64,000 nucleotides of DNA from Akkermansia muciniphila (GTDB lineage Bacteria > Verrucomicrobiota > Verrucomicrobiia > Verrucomicrobiales > Akkermansiaceae). The stretch is taken from contig NZ_FXYA01000003.1 in assembly GCF_900184965.1 (NCBI RefSeq), positions 99,963 to 163,962 of the forward strand. The letters are read 5' to 3'. The notes beneath the pieces were generated by a model, which saw only the letters and a program-made list of their open reading frames with translations, made no database searches and was not told the origin of the DNA. Both the position numbers and the translations under genes were made by a program. Below are positions 54,917 through 63,386 of this stretch, one piece after another; the first letter of the stretch is position 1; the number at the start of each line of letters is the position of its first letter.

Positions 54917-56145
54917 GATTCTAAAGGCACGTTAATATCTTCGAAAGCCTCGGTTTCTTCGGATTCAATGGCGTTAATCCCCACAGCTTCCAGACCGTAG
55001 AAAACCGGGTTCATGCCTCCGGGCTGGTAATAGGTGTACTCTCCGGTTCCCGCATAAACGGAAACATCGCCAGCCGTATTATTCACCACATCAGCCACCC
55101 ATTGAGAAACGCCAACCCCGGTCTCAAAATTGGAGACGCCCCGGCATGTGGCAATTTGATACAGATTATACCTCTGACCTCCGGTGAGCATGAGCCAGAG
55201 CGCGCCCGTATCCTCATACTTGGCAATATTGGCTGCAGATTTCTGCTGGTAAATAACCTTGGCAATCGTCCACGGAACAGGCTCGTTCTGACTGGCTGGG
55301 ATGAAGCTGGTGGTGGTTTTCACCTGCCAGCCATCCGCGGCTGTCAGCGCGTAAATCTCACGCACCTTTATTGTATAACCGTTGCGCTGTGAGTCCCTGA
55401 CATTATCAAAAGTAATATCCAGAATTTCGCCGTGATTATAAGCCAAACCGTTTGCCGGGATAATACTGTAAGAATCTATGGAAAGGTCGGGACGAATCGT
55501 CTTCCCGCCGCGGCCGATACCAAAGGACAACTTTGCGGCATTGGTAGCGCGCCAAAGGAAAGAGAACCCGGCGAAACTGGAATAATTCCATTGAGGCTTG
55601 CTCACCTCAAATCTCGCCTGAATGGTTGAATGAGTACCCTTGGGAACCTTAATACCAGCCAAATGGTAGGGAACTGTTTTGGTGACTGTCGAAGATCCTG
55701 ACGCGGTAATGGCATCCGTATTGAGGAAAGCATTAGAGGTTAGGATGCCCGTCACACCGGCCATGCCCGCGGCATACAGACGGTTGACCGCCCCCGTATC
55801 GGTCGCCGCTCCCACGGCCAGCGGAATGTTCACCCCTCCGTTGGCGTTGACGGTCCCTGTAAAAGTCCCGGACTCCGCCAGCAAACTCTTCAACGTGGCA
55901 TCATCCCCCGGCTGAATGCCGTCCCGGGCAGACAATCCCGGGACGGCTCCCTTAAAAGTCTGAGTAACCAGTGCATACTCATCGGACACCTCCACAGCAT
56001 CCGTAGGAGCTACAAAACCGTATTGCCCCTCTTTGCTCGCCTCCAAAACAAGCAGGGGAGAAGCCCCATCAAGAACAGCCTGAACAGTGCAAGCCCCCGT
56101 GCAAGTAACCACGTAGGAGCACCCTTTAACGGTATCAACCCTCAT
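54913..56145 (-). CDS. Putative tail fibre / receptor-binding protein
   Basis: The product is 410 residues. The N-terminal ~85 residues (VVTCTGACTVQAVLDGASPL) may be a virion-attachment domain. The middle has fibre-like repeats (SGTFTGTVNANGGVNIPLAV, GAATDTGAVNRLYAAGMAGV), common in tail fibres. The C-terminal 270 residues are strand-rich with many aromatics (FSFLWRATNAAKLSFGIGRG; YTYYQPGGMNPVFYG), as in a receptor-binding tip. The position, between lysis and scaffold genes, differs from the classical T7 order. Composition is less purine-skewed than in neighbours. It could also be a fibre-attached depolymerase, but no catalytic motif is visible. Confidence 0.6.
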   Translation of the reverse strand: MRVDTVKGCSYVVTCTGACTVQAVLDGASPLLVLEASKEGQYGFVAPTDAVEVSDEYALVTQTFKGAVPGLSARDGIQPGDDATLKSLLAESGTFTGTVNANGGVNIPLAVGAATDTGAVNRLYAAGMAGVTGILTSNAFLNTDAITASGSSTVTKTVPYHLAGIKVPKGTHSTIQARFEVSKPQWNYSSFAGFSFLWRATNAAKLSFGIGRGGKTIRPDLSIDSYSIIPANGLAYNHGEILDITFDNVRDSQRNGYTIKVREIYALTAADGWQVKTTTSFIPASQNEPVPWTIAKVIYQQKSAANIAKYEDTGALWLMLTGGQRYNLYQIATCRGVSNFETGVGVSQWVADVVNNTAGDVSVYAGTGEYTYYQPGGMNPVFYGLEAVGINAIESEETEAFEDINVPLES

Positions 56146-56149
56146 TTCC

Positions 56150-56701
56150 TTAACCCTCCTTGAAATACTTGTCTATCGCCCTCGCAACCGCCACGCACAA
56201 CTCAGCCACCCGTTCCTTCAACCTATCGTAATCCGTCACATTACTTCCAGCAAAAGCAGGTTCTACCATTACCGCAGGCATAACTGTCTTTTTAAAATAC
56301 ATATACCCACGGCCCGTATCCGCCACCCCCTTCACACCGCGGTCAGGCAAGCGCAATACATCGCACATGGCGGCCTGAATCAGCCCCGCAGCACGCGCTC
56401 CATTCTTGGACCCCGGAAAACACAGCGTCTCGGTGCCCGTCGCTCCTGAGCCAGCAGAATTGAAATGGAACTCCACAGCCAAATCCGCGCCAGTCGCATT
56501 GCATGCCTTAGCCGCAAAACTCGGAGTGGTTCCCCCCGCGTCCGTCCGGTTGCAGACTACGGCCACATGCCCCAGCCTCTCCAGCTCCTCCTTGACACGC
56601 ACCACATGCTCTCTCCAAAATCCATACTCGCTCCACTTTCCATCCGTACTCACTGCTCCTCCATCCTGCGGGCTATGCCCGATACTCAATGCTATCTTCA
56701 T
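56150..56701 (-). CDS. Endolysin: N-acetylmuramoyl-L-alanine amidase (Amidase_3)
   Basis: The product is 183 residues, a single catalytic domain with no signal peptide. Zinc-ligand motifs are in order: KIALSIGHSPQDGGAVS (His), VCNRTDAGG, VEFHFNSAGS (second His), and the catalytic glutamate in MPAVMVEPAFAGSNVTDYDR. It cleaves the amide between MurNAc and L-Ala and needs a holin for access to the wall. It is next to the fibre gene (4-bp gap) and the two small membrane proteins, so a lysis cassette is clear. Confidence 0.92.
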   Translation of the reverse strand: MKIALSIGHSPQDGGAVSTDGKWSEYGFWREHVVRVKEELERLGHVAVVCNRTDAGGTTPSFAAKACNATGADLAVEFHFNSAGSGATGTETLCFPGSKNGARAAGLIQAAMCDVLRLPDRGVKGVADTGRGYMYFKKTVMPAVMVEPAFAGSNVTDYDRLKERVAELCVAVARAIDKYFKEG

Positions 56702-56761
56702 ATAATTCGTCTTCTTTACTCCGGAGCAAGCCGTTTAGATAACGGCCTGCTCCGAAAAACT

Positions 56762-56968
56762 CTATTGTGCCTTATGCTCCAAATTGGAAAGACGTGCATC
56801 CATCGTCCGCAAAATCTCAGCCGTCTTTGCCGCAGTCTCCGCCTGTTCTTTCACAACAGTACGGAAATCCGCGTAAACGAACACGCATGCAGCAATCCCA
56901 AGAAACATCACAATCGTATCCTTATACTCCCGTACCACGCCCAAATACTCTTTCAGCGGCTTGCACAT
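56762..56968 (-). CDS. Small membrane protein, holin-like
   Basis: The product is 68 residues. One transmembrane segment (about 18-36, DTIVMFLGIAACVFVYADF) is followed by a coiled-coil-like helix (TVVKEQAETAAKTAEILRTM). This layout fits holins of the class with one helix and a charged coil, or an i-spanin. Its position next to the endolysin supports a lysis role. No family signature is decisive. Confidence 0.55.
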   Translation of the reverse strand: MCKPLKEYLGVVREYKDTIVMFLGIAACVFVYADFRTVVKEQAETAAKTAEILRTMDARLSNLEHKAQ

Positions 56969-57004
56969 AACTTGTCCAATCTGTCAATTAAGCCCCTCCT
57001 GCCC

Positions 57005-57457
57005 TTACTTCCCTTCACCCTGAACGACGGGAGGAACATCAGTCACGGGTTGAACCTGTGAAAAACTCACATGCCCCGGCTCCAGCACCAAACAAGTCCC
57101 ATCCTTGCACACCTCAGTCCGTTCCGGGGTTACATCTACGTTATGTCCGCAACCGCCCAGCGTCAGACACGCACCTCCGCCAAGAATACCCGCAATGATA
57201 ACGCCTCCGCCCCAGTAAAGCCACTTCTTCCAGCCCTTGGACGCGGTTGCTTGCCCGGTCAAGTAATCCCGTACATCCTCCAGTGCGTGCTTTCCAATAA
57301 TTGGTAGTGCTTGTTCGGCCAACCGGACGAAAGCTGCACGTTGCTGATCGGTCAATTCATTCCAAAGCTTCCACCCCTCACCATTGCCTTCGGAAACAAC
57401 CGCGTAAAAATCCTTGCCGATAGCCTCGGAATGATTGCATTTATTACTAATAGTCAT
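57005..57457 (-). CDS. Membrane/lipobox-containing lysis-region protein (spanin-like)
   Basis: The product is 150 residues. An amphipathic N-terminal part (LTDQQRAAFVRLAEQALP) leads to a hydrophobic segment (about 95-115, WLYWGGGVIIAGILGGGACL), a lipobox-like LTLGGC and an outer segment with VCKDGTCLVLEPGHVSF. This resembles a spanin, which connects inner and outer membranes at lysis. ATG 57455-57457 has a usable RBS (AGAAGAAT). The frame is open to a GTG at 57610 that overlaps the upstream stop, so a longer form of 201 residues is possible. Function is inferred from position and topology. Confidence 0.5.
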   Translation of the reverse strand: MTISNKCNHSEAIGKDFYAVVSEGNGEGWKLWNELTDQQRAAFVRLAEQALPIIGKHALEDVRDYLTGQATASKGWKKWLYWGGGVIIAGILGGGACLTLGGCGHNVDVTPERTEVCKDGTCLVLEPGHVSFSQVQPVTDVPPVVQGEGK

Positions 57458-57606
57458 ATCAATTCTTCTTTCTTCGTTTTGTTCTCCTCCATTCATCACC
57501 TCTTCGGAAATACCGTTTCCGATACCAGAGCATACCACCTTCGCTACGGAAGACCGCCCCAGCCCCTTCCCCGCACTCTTGCCAATTCCCTTCCTGTACC
57601 GTTTCT

Positions 57607-57900
57607 TCACAGTTCCTCGCCCTCCTCTCTGTCCTCATCCTCCTGCGCACGGCTAAGAAACAAATACATTTCTCGGTGAGCATCTCTCCTCATCGCATCC
57701 AAAGGATCATACCCGCGCTTCTCCTCCATATTCTGAAACTGGAAACAACACAAATCCACCCCAAACCTCTCCCGCAACCACTCCAAAATCACACCTCCCT
57801 CATCGCTCCTCTGGAACCTCTTTAAAGCCTGCCTGCGCCGCTTCGCCAGCTTTGCAGCCTCCTCCATTGCCCGCATCTGTACATCTAAACTATCTTTCAT
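57607..57900 (-). CDS. Phage structural protein, Bbp19-like
   Basis: The product is 97 residues and helical. The pattern FQRSDEGGVILEWLRERFGV followed by DPLDAMRRDAHREMYLFLSR fits the Bbp19-type small proteins found beside podoviral portal genes: a helix with a DEG/DP-x-G motif and a later reading [GRD]-x-R-x-x-Y-L. The role is unknown. It lies 22 bp after the portal gene. The last residues are a run of Glu/Asp. Confidence 0.45.
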   Translation of the reverse strand: MKDSLDVQMRAMEEAAKLAKRRRQALKRFQRSDEGGVILEWLRERFGVDLCCFQFQNMEEKRGYDPLDAMRRDAHREMYLFLSRAQEDEDREEGEEL

Positions 57901-57921
57901 AACATAAAAACACTCTATCTT

Positions 57922-59607
57922 TTACTTACCTCCCGCACGCTCTGCCTCCGCTTGCAACTTCCGCGCTGCCGCCAAATCCTTCTCCGTTGCAGCTCCCTGC
58001 TGCTCTTCCATCATGCTCTGTTGTTCTTCAAGCGCAGCCATCTCCGCTCTCCTCGCATCCTCCACATCGGCCTCAGACAGCAATCCCCTCTCCGGCACTC
58101 CCAGCGCACGCGCCCTGGAACGCACGACAAAATCCTTGTCAAAATGATCCATTGCTCCCGGCAGCACCTCTTGTAGTTCCGAAAACTCTCGGAGTGCAGA
58201 CATCATGGCATCACTCCCCACCCGTTGCAGCACCAGCGCAACCCTATTATGGAACGTCACACCCGGATTATTCAAGGCTACCCCCACCTTAACATTCCCA
58301 TTCATCACGGGCTTCAGGACGCAATCCGGCGCCGGAGGAAATGCTTCGGCACGGTAAAGCACCATGAAAATCCTGTCCAGCATCGGCTGAATATCATCCG
58401 CAAACAACACAAAAGACGGGAAAAACTGCATCAAATACTGATTCTGTCTCGCCATCACCTCCGTCGCAGTCGGGTATCCGTTCTTGCCGTCATAGGAATC
58501 AAACAAATCAAGCAGAGAAGAAAAAAACGCATCCTTCACACGCCGCTCCTTATCTCCAAGCTGCTTGTAGGACAAACCCACATCTCCCACTCCCGCCCAT
58601 TCCCTCGGAAACATATTTCCTCCCGTTGCATCAAGCACAGTCGGATCAATCACCGTCCTCCCTCCGGCCCGCAAATCAACCTCTCCCACTTGGGAGGCAA
58701 TCTCCAAAATACGCGGATCCACCGCCACGCGCCGCGCCTTCGCCAAATCCTTCTCAATCTGCTCCAGCTCCTCAATCTCCCCATCTACGCTCAACCAGGC
58801 AGGAAAACCGAAAAAACTCTCCCCATTCTTCAAAAACCGAGTCGCCATAAAAGGCATCTCCCACTCCATCACCCTCTTCAACACCCCCTTCTCGGTCACG
58901 TCCACATACACGCTCTCCCAGCCTCTTCCCATCTCCGGCTTCTTCGCACGCCTCACCACATGCAGCACCACCCACTTCTTCTCGTACATCTTCGCTCCTC
59001 CCTCCTCATACGCACCCTTAACCTTCCCTTTCAAAGAACCTGCACCAAACAAATCAGCCACATCGTAAGCAGACAGCAACATTTCCCTGATAAACACCAC
59101 CACCCGGCCATCTTCATCCCGCACCCCGCAGCAATGCTCAGGCTGAATGGACTTAAACAACAACCGCCTGTCCTTCCCCGGACCGCCGTATAACGCCCCC
59201 GTCCCCAATCCGGCCCTATCGCTGCAACACTCGTAAACCTCCGTATAAAAATTACTGCGCGTCAACTCTGCCAAAGCAATATCTGTACACGCCGCATACC
59301 AAGCATCAGCCTCGTCACGGTCCTCATCCTCCACATCCCCGGGACGGCACCCCCACCGGAACCACTGTTCATGGCTCGGCATCACATAACTCAAATTAGA
59401 GCCGGCCAGCCGTTCGCATGCCAGCTTCGCAGTACCATTCCGCACCCTCCCCACAAAATCGCTCGGACGGGCGGAAAAATCGTCCACTTTGTGTGGAATC
59501 AAAAACCACCGCGCAAACCGCCACGTCCCACCAAAACCATCCCTCTCCGTCTTCAGCCCGTTATACAGCTTCAGTAAATCATCAGCAACCTCATCCATGC
59601 CTGTCAC
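57922..59607 (-). CDS. Portal protein (T7-type head-tail connector)
   Basis: The product is 561 residues, the size of T7 gp8-type portals (about 540-560). Family segments are visible: WRFARWFLIPHKVDDFSARP, ERLAGSNLSYVMPSHEQWFR, a clip/stem region (LEQIEKDLAKARRVAVDPRI) and a C-terminal segment (EVLPGAMDHFDKDFVVRSRA) with a Gln/Glu-rich tail. Portals form the dodecameric ring through which DNA is packaged and ejected. GTG 59605-59607 overlaps the upstream stop as GTGA; ATG 59596-59598 would shorten the protein by three residues. It follows terminase in the standard order. Confidence 0.85.
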   Translation of the reverse strand: MTGMDEVADDLLKLYNGLKTERDGFGGTWRFARWFLIPHKVDDFSARPSDFVGRVRNGTAKLACERLAGSNLSYVMPSHEQWFRWGCRPGDVEDEDRDEADAWYAACTDIALAELTRSNFYTEVYECCSDRAGLGTGALYGGPGKDRRLLFKSIQPEHCCGVRDEDGRVVVFIREMLLSAYDVADLFGAGSLKGKVKGAYEEGGAKMYEKKWVVLHVVRRAKKPEMGRGWESVYVDVTEKGVLKRVMEWEMPFMATRFLKNGESFFGFPAWLSVDGEIEELEQIEKDLAKARRVAVDPRILEIASQVGEVDLRAGGRTVIDPTVLDATGGNMFPREWAGVGDVGLSYKQLGDKERRVKDAFFSSLLDLFDSYDGKNGYPTATEVMARQNQYLMQFFPSFVLFADDIQPMLDRIFMVLYRAEAFPPAPDCVLKPVMNGNVKVGVALNNPGVTFHNRVALVLQRVGSDAMMSALREFSELQEVLPGAMDHFDKDFVVRSRARALGVPERGLLSEADVEDARRAEMAALEEQQSMMEEQQGAATEKDLAAARKLQAEAERAGGK

Positions 59608-59813
59608 CCCAGCGTCAGCCTCTTCCCGCCGCCGTTGCCGCCATTCAATCTCTCCGCCTCACTCGCAAGCAACGTGGAAGCCCTTCCGCGACGTCTGCGT
59701 TCCTCTTCCAGCAAACTTCGTCTTGCGGAATGTTCGCTCTCTCCGGCACTCACCGTCTCCACCTTCGGAGCCTGCACAGGAGGAGGTTCAATGCTTTTCT
59801 TCTTAAAACCCAT
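59604..59813 (-). CDS. Small pre-portal phage protein
   Basis: The product is 69 residues. A Lys/Pro-rich start (GFKKKSIEPPPVQAPKVET) and an Arg-rich end with RRRRGRASTLLAS match the small proteins found just upstream of portal genes in podoviruses, which share an RRRRGRAST[IL]L motif. The role in head assembly is unknown. Its stop overlaps the portal start. Confidence 0.6.
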   Translation of the reverse strand: MGFKKKSIEPPPVQAPKVETVSAGESEHSARRSLLEEERRRRGRASTLLASEAERLNGGNGGGKRLTLG

Positions 59814-59868
59814 GCCTCAAAAATACCATACAGCCACATCATCGCGCATCCATTCCAATACGTTCATG

Positions 59869-61593
59869 TCAATCCATCCTTGCCAGCCCTCCGCGTCTCC
59901 GTCGTACACTTTCCCCTTCATCATCCCCCATCCACTCCTCCACCACGCACTCTCCCTGTTCCACAAACCCCTTAGCCAGCGGCACCAATCCGCGGGAAAG
60001 TCCCTCTCCCAGCGTCCTTGCGGCATCCGCCCCGTGGCTTGCCTCATTATGCTCCGGCACATCCCGGCTTACCCCGTTTTCCAGTACAGTCTTCTTACGG
60101 TATGTACATACACAATCCACCCCGCTCAACAACTTCACATCGCCTTCTCCCACACATTCAATAAGACAATCCTCATGGAACACGGAACTCTTCAGCACCT
60201 TGCGCACGCTGTCAATACCCATCCATACATTCGGAATCCTTGGCACTCTGATAAACTTCCCCCCAATCCCCGTCTTCCGCAAAATCGTTAAAGGATCACC
60301 TCCCCAGCTCCTCCTCGTGCCGTCATGCGGCAGCAAATGATAGGAAAAACTCACTCCCAATTCCCGCTCCCAGGCGCGGATCACCTCGGCATACTCTGCC
60401 AACTCCTTACCGCTGCTCTGATAAAACTTCCGCCATCTCAGCTCATAGCCTACTACCTGAGCCGCCCAAATAGCCGTCGCATCGTTAATCCCCAAATCCC
60501 ACGCCGACACAAGAGGATAACCCGGCTCCACCGGAAACTTCACTCCCACACGCCCCTGTGCCCTCAACTTGTGCATCGCCGTCCCGTAAATGGCACCCGT
60601 CACATGCGGCCACAACGCCTCCTCCGGCGTACTCGGATACTCCTGCTTCATCAGATCGCCCTGAGTCTGCTTCATATGGGAGTACCACACCTTTTGCCCT
60701 TGCGTCAGCCTGATACCTTTCTCTTCCAGCTCGGCAAAATAGGCTTTATCCTCATCCAATACATCATACCCCTCTCCAGTAAGAACATACCCTGAATCTT
60801 CAAACCACGGAAAAAAGAAAAACTTCCACTGCACCTCTGACAACCTCTTACCCATCAAATCCAACGCTCCCTTCATAATATCGTAATTCAATCCAGTCCG
60901 GCCCCCTTCATGCGTAGATTCATTGAATAAAAAACCATCACTCGGAACCGTGTTAAACGCCCCGGACAAAATCTCTGCCGCCTTGGAAGGATGGTGACAA
61001 GCCGTAGACCCAAACTCTGTCAGCCACAGCATATCCAGTGTGCCTCCTCGCAAACTCGCTCCTGAATAAATATCGCTTCCATTGGCAAACTTCAGCTCCC
61101 GCTCATTAGCATACACTGGTATCAGCCCCTTGTTCCGCAACCTTTTGCCAGTCCGCTCCTTAATCATCCGGCCCAGCCTTGCCAGCCACAAATCCTCCTC
61201 GGTTGCATGCGGAGGCACATAATCCAGCTTGTCCCATGCAAACCTGATTTTGCCTAGCTTCTGTTCCGCATCCGGAAGTGATTTATCTACAATCCCGGCA
61301 TGGAACCCTCCAACGAACAACATGCAATCCAGAGCCAGCATGGCAAGATAAGTGCTGATCCCCATCTGGCGGCTCTTCAAAATTGCATTGCGATGATGTA
61401 ACCCACGGTGCAACTTGTTCTGAACTCTGTTCAGCCGAAACCGCACCACCTTATCCCCTCCCTTCACCATCTTGCTCTCCACCCAATACAAATGATTCAG
61501 CCTCCACTCCCTGTCCCCCAGCACTCCCGCAAACTTACTCAGCACAGCATCATTCATGCCGCTGAGGAAAAACGGAGGCTCTTTACTCATCAT
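59869..61593 (-). CDS. terL: Terminase large subunit
   Basis: The product is 574 residues. The ATPase domain has the Walker A-like LKSRQMGISTYLA (about 70-82), the Walker B region LDMLWLTEFG with the catalytic acidic residue, and a coupling-type segment (FLFNESTHEGG). The nuclease domain begins at YPLVSAWDLGINDATAIWA and has the acidic residues SAWDLG, LLPHDG and HGADAARTL. It cuts and packages phage DNA through the portal. The ATG at 61593 overlaps the small-subunit stop by 11 bp, so the pair is coupled. Confidence 0.92.
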   Translation of the reverse strand: MMSKEPPFFLSGMNDAVLSKFAGVLGDREWRLNHLYWVESKMVKGGDKVVRFRLNRVQNKLHRGLHHRNAILKSRQMGISTYLAMLALDCMLFVGGFHAGIVDKSLPDAEQKLGKIRFAWDKLDYVPPHATEEDLWLARLGRMIKERTGKRLRNKGLIPVYANERELKFANGSDIYSGASLRGGTLDMLWLTEFGSTACHHPSKAAEILSGAFNTVPSDGFLFNESTHEGGRTGLNYDIMKGALDLMGKRLSEVQWKFFFFPWFEDSGYVLTGEGYDVLDEDKAYFAELEEKGIRLTQGQKVWYSHMKQTQGDLMKQEYPSTPEEALWPHVTGAIYGTAMHKLRAQGRVGVKFPVEPGYPLVSAWDLGINDATAIWAAQVVGYELRWRKFYQSSGKELAEYAEVIRAWERELGVSFSYHLLPHDGTRRSWGGDPLTILRKTGIGGKFIRVPRIPNVWMGIDSVRKVLKSSVFHEDCLIECVGEGDVKLLSGVDCVCTYRKKTVLENGVSRDVPEHNEASHGADAARTLGEGLSRGLVPLAKGFVEQGECVVEEWMGDDEGESVRRRRGGLARMD

Positions 61594-62044
61594 CGGTCAC
61601 CTTCTCACTGCTCCCGCCCACCTTCAGACCCTGATCCCCCAATAACCCGAAAATAGCATCAACCAAAGACGGACCGCCCACATTAAGCTCAGACGGTGCA
61701 TTATGCCCGGCCATCTCATTATCAATCTTAATCGCAGTCATCACTTCCTGCACGGTAGGAGCAGACTCAAACAGCCCCAAATCCACTCCAATCTCCCCTC
61801 GCACCAGCTTCGCCAGATACCTCCTCTTCTCCTTTGCGCTCATCGCATCAGCCTCATCCAATTCCGCTCTCAACCTCCTTAACTCCTCCTGTATGTGTGG
61901 CTCTCTCATCTTCCGGCTCGCTCCCGCGCTTGCACTCGCATCATCACCGGGATTCCATACGACAGCATAGGCCGCCTTCGGAGAAAAATTCTCCCACACG
62001 ATCATCTTGCAAAACTCATCGTCCTTTTCACTTAACTTCTTCAT
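61583..62044 (-). CDS. terS: Terminase small subunit
   Basis: The product is 153 residues. An N-terminal helix-turn-helix region (KDDEFCKMIVWENFSPKAAY, then SRKMREPHIQEELRRLRAEL) matches the small-subunit pattern in which F-x-x-x-I-V...AY is followed by K-M-[RK]-x-P-x-[IV]. The second part (MSAKEKRRYLAKLVRGEIGV) is the usual helical oligomerisation region. It recognises the packaging start site on phage DNA. The C-terminal GG-rich tail is acidic. Confidence 0.8.
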   Translation of the reverse strand: MKKLSEKDDEFCKMIVWENFSPKAAYAVVWNPGDDASASAGASRKMREPHIQEELRRLRAELDEADAMSAKEKRRYLAKLVRGEIGVDLGLFESAPTVQEVMTAIKIDNEMAGHNAPSELNVGGPSLVDAIFGLLGDQGLKVGGSSEKVTDDE

Positions 62045-62170
62045 AAAACCTCCTATCCATAAATTTCAATCCCCGCTCCTTGAAGATTCGCCCCCAAACA
62101 ACGGAACGGGCGGCCCTCCTCCATAGCCGCGTACTCCTCCGTTCCTCTCGCATCAACAAACCGCCTCCGC
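62045..62170 (-). other. Short gap with a coding-like out-of-frame stretch
   Basis: One minus-strand frame reads PERRRFVDARGTEEYAAMEE and GRPFRCLGANLQGAGIEIYG, ending at a stop close to the terminase start. No good start codon is present: the frame opens just after an in-frame TGA, and the only ATG would give 23 residues. It may be the remains of a small gene, a gene with a non-standard start, or an out-of-frame extension of the upstream gene. Confidence 0.3.
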
Positions 62171-62623
62171 TCAGGCCACGTTCACCTCATCGCCAAACAC
62201 GCCCGCCACAATCGTCTTATACCTTTCCACCCCTTCCTCCGTAGGCCGAACCTGCATATACCCGTTATCAGACTTTACATACTCCAGCAAGCCCAAATCA
62301 ATCAGAGCATGTGCATCGCGGGCAAACTTCGTCTTCCACGCATCGCCAAACAGGCACCACTTCTCGCATACCTCCACCAACAGCTTCAGGCGGTCAGCGT
62401 GGAACTTCTTCCCCTTCGTTATCGCAAACGTCCGGGAATGCGCTCTCTGTGCCATGCCAACTTCACACGCACCACCCTCCTCGGCAGCAGTAGCACCAAC
62501 AGCATCCGCGCACTCAGGCGCACAGCACTTGCCATCGCCCTCCGCGCACACGGCAGCTTCCTGTGCTTCATTCGTTGCTTCACTCTTCTCCACCTTGCTC
62601 TTTTTTACTGTTTTCTTAATCAT
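62171..62623 (-). CDS. Phage protein of unknown function with a cysteine-rich N-terminal part
   Basis: The product is 150 residues. The N-terminal half is low-complexity (Lys/Glu/Ala) with six cysteines (CAEGDGKCCAPECADA, and GGACEV). The C-terminal half (FHADRLKLLVEVCEKWCLFG, then FARDAHALIDLGLLEYVKSD) looks like a winged-helix DNA-binding domain with PTEEGVERY. It sits between the helicase loader and the terminase genes, where regulators or DNA-modifying adaptors are common. No family is recognised. Confidence 0.55.
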   Translation of the reverse strand: MIKKTVKKSKVEKSEATNEAQEAAVCAEGDGKCCAPECADAVGATAAEEGGACEVGMAQRAHSRTFAITKGKKFHADRLKLLVEVCEKWCLFGDAWKTKFARDAHALIDLGLLEYVKSDNGYMQVRPTEEGVERYKTIVAGVFGDEVNVA

Positions 62624-62655
62624 AATGTCTTATGTTATTATGTTTCTGTTTTTTT

Positions 62656-62673
62656 CCGGAACACCCGTTCCGG
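62656..62673. promoter_or_regulatory. Perfect inverted repeat in the helicase-loader end, possible operator or hairpin
   Basis: CCGGAAC (62656-62662) and GTTCCGG (62667-62673) face each other around ACCC. They lie just past the DnaC-like stop (62682) and ahead of the next start (62623). On the minus strand the stem is followed by A residues, so it is not a normal terminator. It may be an operator or RNA hairpin. Confidence 0.3.
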
Positions 62674-62681
62674 GAAATCTG

Positions 62682-63386
62682 TCACGCACGCCGGAAACTC
62701 CGCCAATCGCACCACCTGACCCCTCCGCGATTCTCGCTCCTCCGCTGGATCACACGATCCTTCACGCTATCCGGCATAAACTGATTAAAATCCTCCTGCG
62801 TCCAATTAGCCACAATCACAGTATCTAACTCCGCGTTATACCGGGCATTCACCACCTCCTCAAAAAAATCCAAACTCAAATCCCTGCCTTCCCCCTTGTA
62901 CCCAATACCGCGCTGAAACTCATCCAGCACCAGCAAACTCTTGCGCCGATGCCCTATCTGCACGGCAAAATCACGCTCAAAACTGCCTCCCAGCCCAATC
63001 TTCGCCAGCCTCTCCCGGTACAGGCCATCCCCGCTGAAATACCATGCCCTCTCATACCCGCAATCCCGCGCCAGCTTGCAGGCGGACAACGTCTTGCCCG
63101 TACCTCTCAGGCCAAGCACCACGGCCAGCATCCCCTTCCCGGCCATTCCCAGCAGCCAAGCCCTCAACATCCCGGCCTTGCGTTCCGCATCCACGTCCTC
63201 CACGGATGCAAACGGAAGCTTCAGCTTGCAATACTGTTCCGGCCAGCCCCACATCTTCAGCCGCTTCAGCTTGCGGGAAAACACCACATCGGCATCATCA
63301 AACATCGTCGGCTCTGCCTCTGCCACATCGTTCTCCACATGCAGCGCAATCCGGGACAGCACATCATCTAAATCATCATTCATCAT
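62682..63386 (-). CDS. DnaC/IstB-like helicase loader ATPase
   Basis: The product is 234 residues. The Walker A motif LGLRGTGKTLSACKLA is near residue 95 and the Walker B motif KSLLVLDEFQRG near 150. The sensor-1 region (DTVIVANWTQEDF) and the arginine region (DRVIQRRSENRGG) follow. The overall order is that of DnaC/IstB-type AAA+ helicase loaders, which place the replicative helicase on DNA. The start overlaps the stop of the upstream gene as TAATG, so the two are coupled. Confidence 0.8.
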   Translation of the reverse strand: MMNDDLDDVLSRIALHVENDVAEAEPTMFDDADVVFSRKLKRLKMWGWPEQYCKLKLPFASVEDVDAERKAGMLRAWLLGMAGKGMLAVVLGLRGTGKTLSACKLARDCGYERAWYFSGDGLYRERLAKIGLGGSFERDFAVQIGHRRKSLLVLDEFQRGIGYKGEGRDLSLDFFEEVVNARYNAELDTVIVANWTQEDFNQFMPDSVKDRVIQRRSENRGGVRWCDWRSFRRA

